A stretch of DNA of 8,437 nt from an uncultured Clostridia bacterium (GTDB taxonomy: Bacteria > Bacillota_A > Clostridia > Christensenellales > CAG-138): the NCBI GenBank assembly GCA_947302865.1, contig CAMYWS010000040.1:1-8437 (forward strand), written 5' to 3'. The number at the start of each line of letters is the position of its first letter. The first letter of the stretch is position 1. The notes under the pieces are model-generated. The model was not told the DNA's origin. It worked only from the letters and a program-made list of their open reading frames with translations, and did not search any database. Below are positions 5,089-8,437 of this stretch, piece after piece. Position numbers and translations under genes: made by a program.

Positions 5089-7398
5089 ATGAGCATCGTC
5101 GGCAAAAGTGAGATCCGTGTCGACGCCTTCGATAAGGCGACCGGACGGACGAAATACTATGAGGACCGCATGCCGCAGGGCGCGCTGTACGTCCGCATCA
5201 AGCACGCGGAGATCGCGCACGGGTATGTGAAGTCGATCGACACCTCGGAAGCCGAAACAATCAAGGGCGTGGTCAAAGTGCTGACCTGCTTTGACGCGCC
5301 GGAGATCGACTTCCCGACGGCGGGACATCCGTGGTCGATGGACCCGGAGCATCAGGACGTGGCGGACCGCAGACTTTTAAACACACATGTGCGCTACTGG
5401 GGCGACGACGTCGCGGTTGTCATTGCGGAGGACGAGGTCGCGGCCATGCAGGGCGTGCGCGCGCTGAAGGTCGAATACGAAACGCTTCCGTTCGTGCTCG
5501 ACGCGCAAAAGGCAATGGAGCCGGGTGCGCCGGTGCTGCATGACAAATATCCGGACAACGTCTTAAAGCACACGTCCGTCCGCAAAGGCAACTATGAAGA
5601 AGCGATCAAAGAACCCGGGCTCATCAAGGTCGAGGGCTGGTACGAAACGCCGACGGTGCAGCACTGCCACATCGAAAACCACGGCTGCTTCGCCTATGAG
5701 GAGAACGGACGGATCACGGTGGTGAGCTCCACACAGATCCCGCACATCATCCGCCGCGTCGTGGGGCAGGCGCTGGGACGTCCGTGGGCGGACATTCAGA
5801 TTATCAAACCCTATATCGGCGGCGGCTTCGGCAACAAGCAGGACGCGCTGTATGAACCGCTTTGCGCGTGGTGCTCAACGCAGGTAGGCGGAAGACCCGT
5901 GCGCATCGACTGTTCGCGCGAGGAGACGTTTGTTTCTAACCGCGTGCGCCACGCGATCCGCTTCCACATCACAAGCTGGATCCGGCCGGACGGCAGCATG
6001 GCGGCAAGGAAGGTCGATCTTTACTCCAATCAGGGCGCGTACGCGAGCCACGGACACAGCATCGTCGCAAAGGCCATGGGGTCGTTCCCGCAGCTCTATC
6101 CGTGCGACAACATGGAATGTGACGCGTACACCGTGTACACGAACATTCCCGCGGCCGGCGCAATGCGCGGCTACGGCATGCCGCAGGCGTCGTTCGCGAA
6201 CGACTCGAACATTGAGGAATGTGCGCATGCGGTACATATGGATCCGGTCGAATACCGGAATAAGTACATCATGCCGCAGGGATATTTCGACGGCTTTTCC
6301 AAGAACTGCAACTACTACGATTCGCACCGCGAATGTCTCGAAAAGGGAAAGGAACTGATCGGCTACGACGAGAAGGTGAAGGAATTCGCCAAGGATGAGG
6401 GTCCGGTACGCCGCGGCATCGGCTGCGCGTCGTTCTGGTACAACACCGCGGTCTGGCCGATCGCGCTCGAAACCTCGTCGAACCGGATGCTCCTGAACCT
6501 CGACGGCACGGTGACGATGCAGTGCGGCGAGACTGAGATCGGACAGGGCGCGGACACCGCGTTTGCGCAGATGGCGGCGGATGCGATCGGACTGAAAAGC
6601 TATAAGGACGTGCACGTCGTTTCCTGTCAGGACACCGATACGACACCCACGGGGCTCGGCGCGTACGCGTCGCGGCAGACATATGTTGCGGGCTTTTCGA
6701 TCCGGCAGACGGCTGAGATCCTCCGGCAAAAGATCTTTGCTTACGCGAACAAGATCACGCGCCAGTCTGAGCACAATATGGAGATCCGCGACGGAAACGT
6801 AATCAGAAAGGTCGACGGCAAGGTGCTCATTTCGCTGAAAGAGCTTGCCATGACCGCGCAGTATAATCCGCAGGACAGCGAGCATATCACGGCGGAGAGC
6901 ACGTTCACGATCAAGAACAACGCGTATTCGTTCGGCTGCACGTTCGCGGAGGTCGAGGTCGATATCCCGATGTGCAAGGTCACGGTGAAAAACATCGTGA
7001 ACGTGCACGACTGCGGCAGTCTCATTAATCCCGCTTTGGCGGAAGCACAGGTGCACGGCGGCATGTCGATGGCGATCGGCTACGGCATGAGCGAACAGCT
7101 TCTGTTCGATCAGAAGACGGGTAAGCCGCTGAACAACAATCTGCTCGACTACAAGCTTTCGACCGTGATGGACCATCCGGATCTTCAGGCGGCGTTTATC
7201 GAAAATCCGGAACCGACCAGCGAGTTCGGCACGAAGGCATTGGGCGAGCCGCCCGCGTGTTCCGGCGCGCCCGCGATCCGCAACGCGATCTACAACGCGA
7301 CGGGCGTCGCGCTGCATAAGCTTCCGATGAACCCGCACAATCTCTTCGCGGCGTTCACCGAAGCGGGACTGATCCACGATTCTTGGCAGGAGGGCTGA
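5089..7398 (+). CDS. xdhA: Xanthine dehydrogenase molybdopterin-binding subunit XdhA
   Basis: This is the 769-residue molybdenum cofactor subunit of a xanthine dehydrogenase-family hydroxylase, clearly close to E. coli XdhA in length and motifs. The N-terminal a/b hammerhead domain is about 14-130. Signatures are SSTQIPHI (213-220; Q216 is the conserved Gln near Mo), GGGFGNKQ (244-251), GAYASHGHS (316-324), AGAMRGYG (356-363; R360 matches the purine-binding Arg of bovine xanthine oxidase), GQGADT (485-490), GCTFAEVEVD (616-625) and ALGEPP (717-722; E720 is the expected catalytic base). Q251 replaces the bovine Glu802 position, as in E. coli XdhA. The likely reaction is hydroxylation of hypoxanthine or xanthine in the cytoplasm, with electrons passed to XdhC and XdhB. 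ATG 5089 follows AAAGGAAA. The stop is 3 nt before xdhB. The family is certain; a related purine or N-heterocycle substrate is possible. Confidence 0.95.
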   Translation: MSIVGKSEIRVDAFDKATGRTKYYEDRMPQGALYVRIKHAEIAHGYVKSIDTSEAETIKGVVKVLTCFDAPEIDFPTAGHPWSMDPEHQDVADRRLLNTHVRYWGDDVAVVIAEDEVAAMQGVRALKVEYETLPFVLDAQKAMEPGAPVLHDKYPDNVLKHTSVRKGNYEEAIKEPGLIKVEGWYETPTVQHCHIENHGCFAYEENGRITVVSSTQIPHIIRRVVGQALGRPWADIQIIKPYIGGGFGNKQDALYEPLCAWCSTQVGGRPVRIDCSREETFVSNRVRHAIRFHITSWIRPDGSMAARKVDLYSNQGAYASHGHSIVAKAMGSFPQLYPCDNMECDAYTVYTNIPAAGAMRGYGMPQASFANDSNIEECAHAVHMDPVEYRNKYIMPQGYFDGFSKNCNYYDSHRECLEKGKELIGYDEKVKEFAKDEGPVRRGIGCASFWYNTAVWPIALETSSNRMLLNLDGTVTMQCGETEIGQGADTAFAQMAADAIGLKSYKDVHVVSCQDTDTTPTGLGAYASRQTYVAGFSIRQTAEILRQKIFAYANKITRQSEHNMEIRDGNVIRKVDGKVLISLKELAMTAQYNPQDSEHITAESTFTIKNNAYSFGCTFAEVEVDIPMCKVTVKNIVNVHDCGSLINPALAEAQVHGGMSMAIGYGMSEQLLFDQKTGKPLNNNLLDYKLSTVMDHPDLQAAFIENPEPTSEFGTKALGEPPACSGAPAIRNAIYNATGVALHKLPMNPHNLFAAFTEAGLIHDSWQEG

Positions 7399-7401
7399 GC
7401 C

Positions 7402-8289
7402 ATGTACGATATGAAGGCATTGTATGAAGCGACGAGCGTACGGAACGCCGTTGCGCTTCGTTTGGAACATCCCGAGGCGCAGATCATCGCGGGCGGCAGC
7501 GACGTGCTTGTGCAGATGCGCGAAGGCAAGCGCGCGGGTAAGGAACTGATCAGCATCTACGGACTGGACGAGCTGCGGGGCGTTTCGATCGACGAAGACG
7601 AAAACATCCGCATCGGCTCTCTCACAAGCTTTTCGCACATCACGCGCGATCCGATCATCCGGAAGTACATCAACGTGCTCGGCGAGGCAGTCGACATGGT
7701 CGGCGGTCCGCAGATCCGGAACATCGGCACGATCGGCGGGAACACATGCAACGGCGTGACGAGCGCGGACTCCGCCTCCACGCTGCACGCATGGGAGGCG
7801 ATCGTGGAACTGACCGGCAAAAACGGTATCAGACGCCTTCCGATCAAGGACTTCTATATCAAAGCGGGGCAGGTTGACATCCGCGTCGAAGACGGCGAGA
7901 TCCAGACCGCGATCCTGATCCCGAAGGCATCCTATGAGAACACCTTCGGACACTACATCAAGTACGCGATGCGCAATGCCATGGACATCGCGACGCTCGG
8001 CTGCTCTGTGAACGTACGGCTTTCGGAGGACAAAAAGGCGATCGAGCGCGCAAGGATCGCCTACGGCGTGGCGGGACCCGTCCCGATGCGCGCGCCGCAC
8101 GCGGAAGCGACAGCAAACGGTCAGCCGATCAGCAAAGAACTGATCGACGCGTTCGGGCTTGCGGTGCTCGAAGACATCAATCCGCGCGATTCATGGCGCG
8201 CGTCGAAAGCGTTCCGTCAGCACATCGCGGTCGAGATGGCAAAGCGCTGTCTCTTTGAATCCATCCTTCTTGCGGGAGGTGAGCTTTGA
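7402..8289 (+). CDS. xdhB: Xanthine dehydrogenase FAD-binding subunit XdhB
   Basis: The 295-residue FAD subunit matches E. coli XdhB in size and layout. FAD pyrophosphate-binding motifs are IIAGGSDVLVQ (28-38) and GGPQIRNIGTIGGN (101-114) followed by TCNG and TSADSA (115-125). Further family stretches are KYAMRNAMDIATLGC (187-201), YGVAGPVPMR (221-230) and SWRASKAFR (264-272) in the CO-dehydrogenase flavoprotein C-terminal domain (about 185-290). It would take electrons from the 2Fe-2S centres and pass them to NAD+ or another acceptor. The ribosome binding site AGGAGG (7388-7393) is inside the end of xdhA, 8 nt from the ATG, so the genes are tightly coupled. The stop shares one base with the xdhC start (TGATG). 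Confidence 0.95.
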   Translation: MYDMKALYEATSVRNAVALRLEHPEAQIIAGGSDVLVQMREGKRAGKELISIYGLDELRGVSIDEDENIRIGSLTSFSHITRDPIIRKYINVLGEAVDMVGGPQIRNIGTIGGNTCNGVTSADSASTLHAWEAIVELTGKNGIRRLPIKDFYIKAGQVDIRVEDGEIQTAILIPKASYENTFGHYIKYAMRNAMDIATLGCSVNVRLSEDKKAIERARIAYGVAGPVPMRAPHAEATANGQPISKELIDAFGLAVLEDINPRDSWRASKAFRQHIAVEMAKRCLFESILLAGGEL

Positions 8290-8437
8290 TGGCACAGTAT
8301 AAACTCGTACGGTTTACGTTAAACGGCAAGGAAGTCGAAAAGATGGTCGACGTGCGCGCGTCGCTGACCGACATGCTCCGGAACGACTATCATCTGACAT
8401 CGGTCAAGAAGGGCTGCGAGGTCGGCGAATGCGGCGC
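8289..8437 (+). CDS. xdhC: Xanthine dehydrogenase 2Fe-2S subunit XdhC, partial
   Basis: The first 49 complete codons of the small iron-sulfur subunit are present before the window ends. The N-terminal plant-type ferredoxin domain is visible, with VRFTLNGKEVE at the start and KGCEVGECG (41-49) carrying the first two cluster cysteines, C43 and C48. The third and fourth ferredoxin cysteines and the second [2Fe-2S] domain should follow outside. A full-length protein of about 150-165 aa is expected. A perfect anti-ribosomal GGAGGTGA sits at 8275-8282, 6 nt before the ATG, which overlaps the xdhB stop by one base. The gene order xdhA-xdhB-xdhC matches E. coli. Confidence 0.93.
   Translation, partial: MAQYKLVRFTLNGKEVEKMVDVRASLTDMLRNDYHLTSVKKGCEVGECG

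Noticed and set aside
5875..8100. 741-codon open frame on the minus strand
   Set aside because: It is antisense to xdhA and xdhB, is rich in Arg, Val, His and Asp without recognisable domains, and has no ribosome binding site; the sense frames are unmistakable xdh genes.

Overview
The window looks like a chromosomal segment of a moderately GC-rich anaerobic member of the Clostridia (Bacillota). The evidence is strong AGGAGG-type ribosome binding sites, sigma-A-like promoters in AT-rich gaps, a 6S-like RNA of Firmicute layout, dispersed palindromic repeats of the sort seen in gut Clostridia, and an XdhABC-type molybdenum hydroxylase operon. This assignment is an inference from style and families; no 16S or other lineage marker is present.

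Layout. (1) Positions 1-649, minus strand: the N-terminal 216 codons of a PLP-dependent alpha-oxoamine synthase (glycine C-acetyltransferase / serine palmitoyltransferase-like), with a near-consensus promoter at 684-712. (2) Positions 774-1190, plus strand: a stable-RNA unit with a strong promoter, tRNA-Val(GAC), a 6S-like RNA (about 897-1076), tRNA-Gln(CTG) and a Rho-independent terminator. (3) Positions 1191-1424: no gene; a cloverleaf-like palindromic element, a chain of short hairpins and a second terminator. (4) Positions 1455-4969: a three-gene operon with its own extended -10 promoter. It encodes a PlsC-type acyltransferase carrying a zinc ribbon and an extra C-terminal domain, a sodium/glutamate symporter-like (ESS family) permease whose start overlaps the first gene by 23 bp, and a YwaF/TMEM164-family membrane protein. 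It ends in a strong terminator just after a perfect 25-bp tandem duplication that copies the last gene's stop codon. (5) Positions 5022-8437: the xdhA-xdhB-xdhC operon (molybdopterin, FAD and 2Fe-2S subunits), tightly coupled and cut by the window end in xdhC. Its promoter is overlaid by a palindrome that looks like a repressor operator.

How it works together. The Xdh proteins should form a cytoplasmic (XdhABC)n complex that hydroxylates a purine such as xanthine or hypoxanthine. Electrons would pass from Mo-pterin (XdhA) through 2Fe-2S centres (XdhC) to FAD (XdhB). The middle operon is membrane-centred (phospholipid acylation, anion/amino-acid transport, an uncharacterised multi-pass protein), but no shared pathway can be read from sequence alone. 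The 6S-like RNA would act on sigma-A RNA polymerase; its placement inside a tRNA transcription unit is the most unusual arrangement here.
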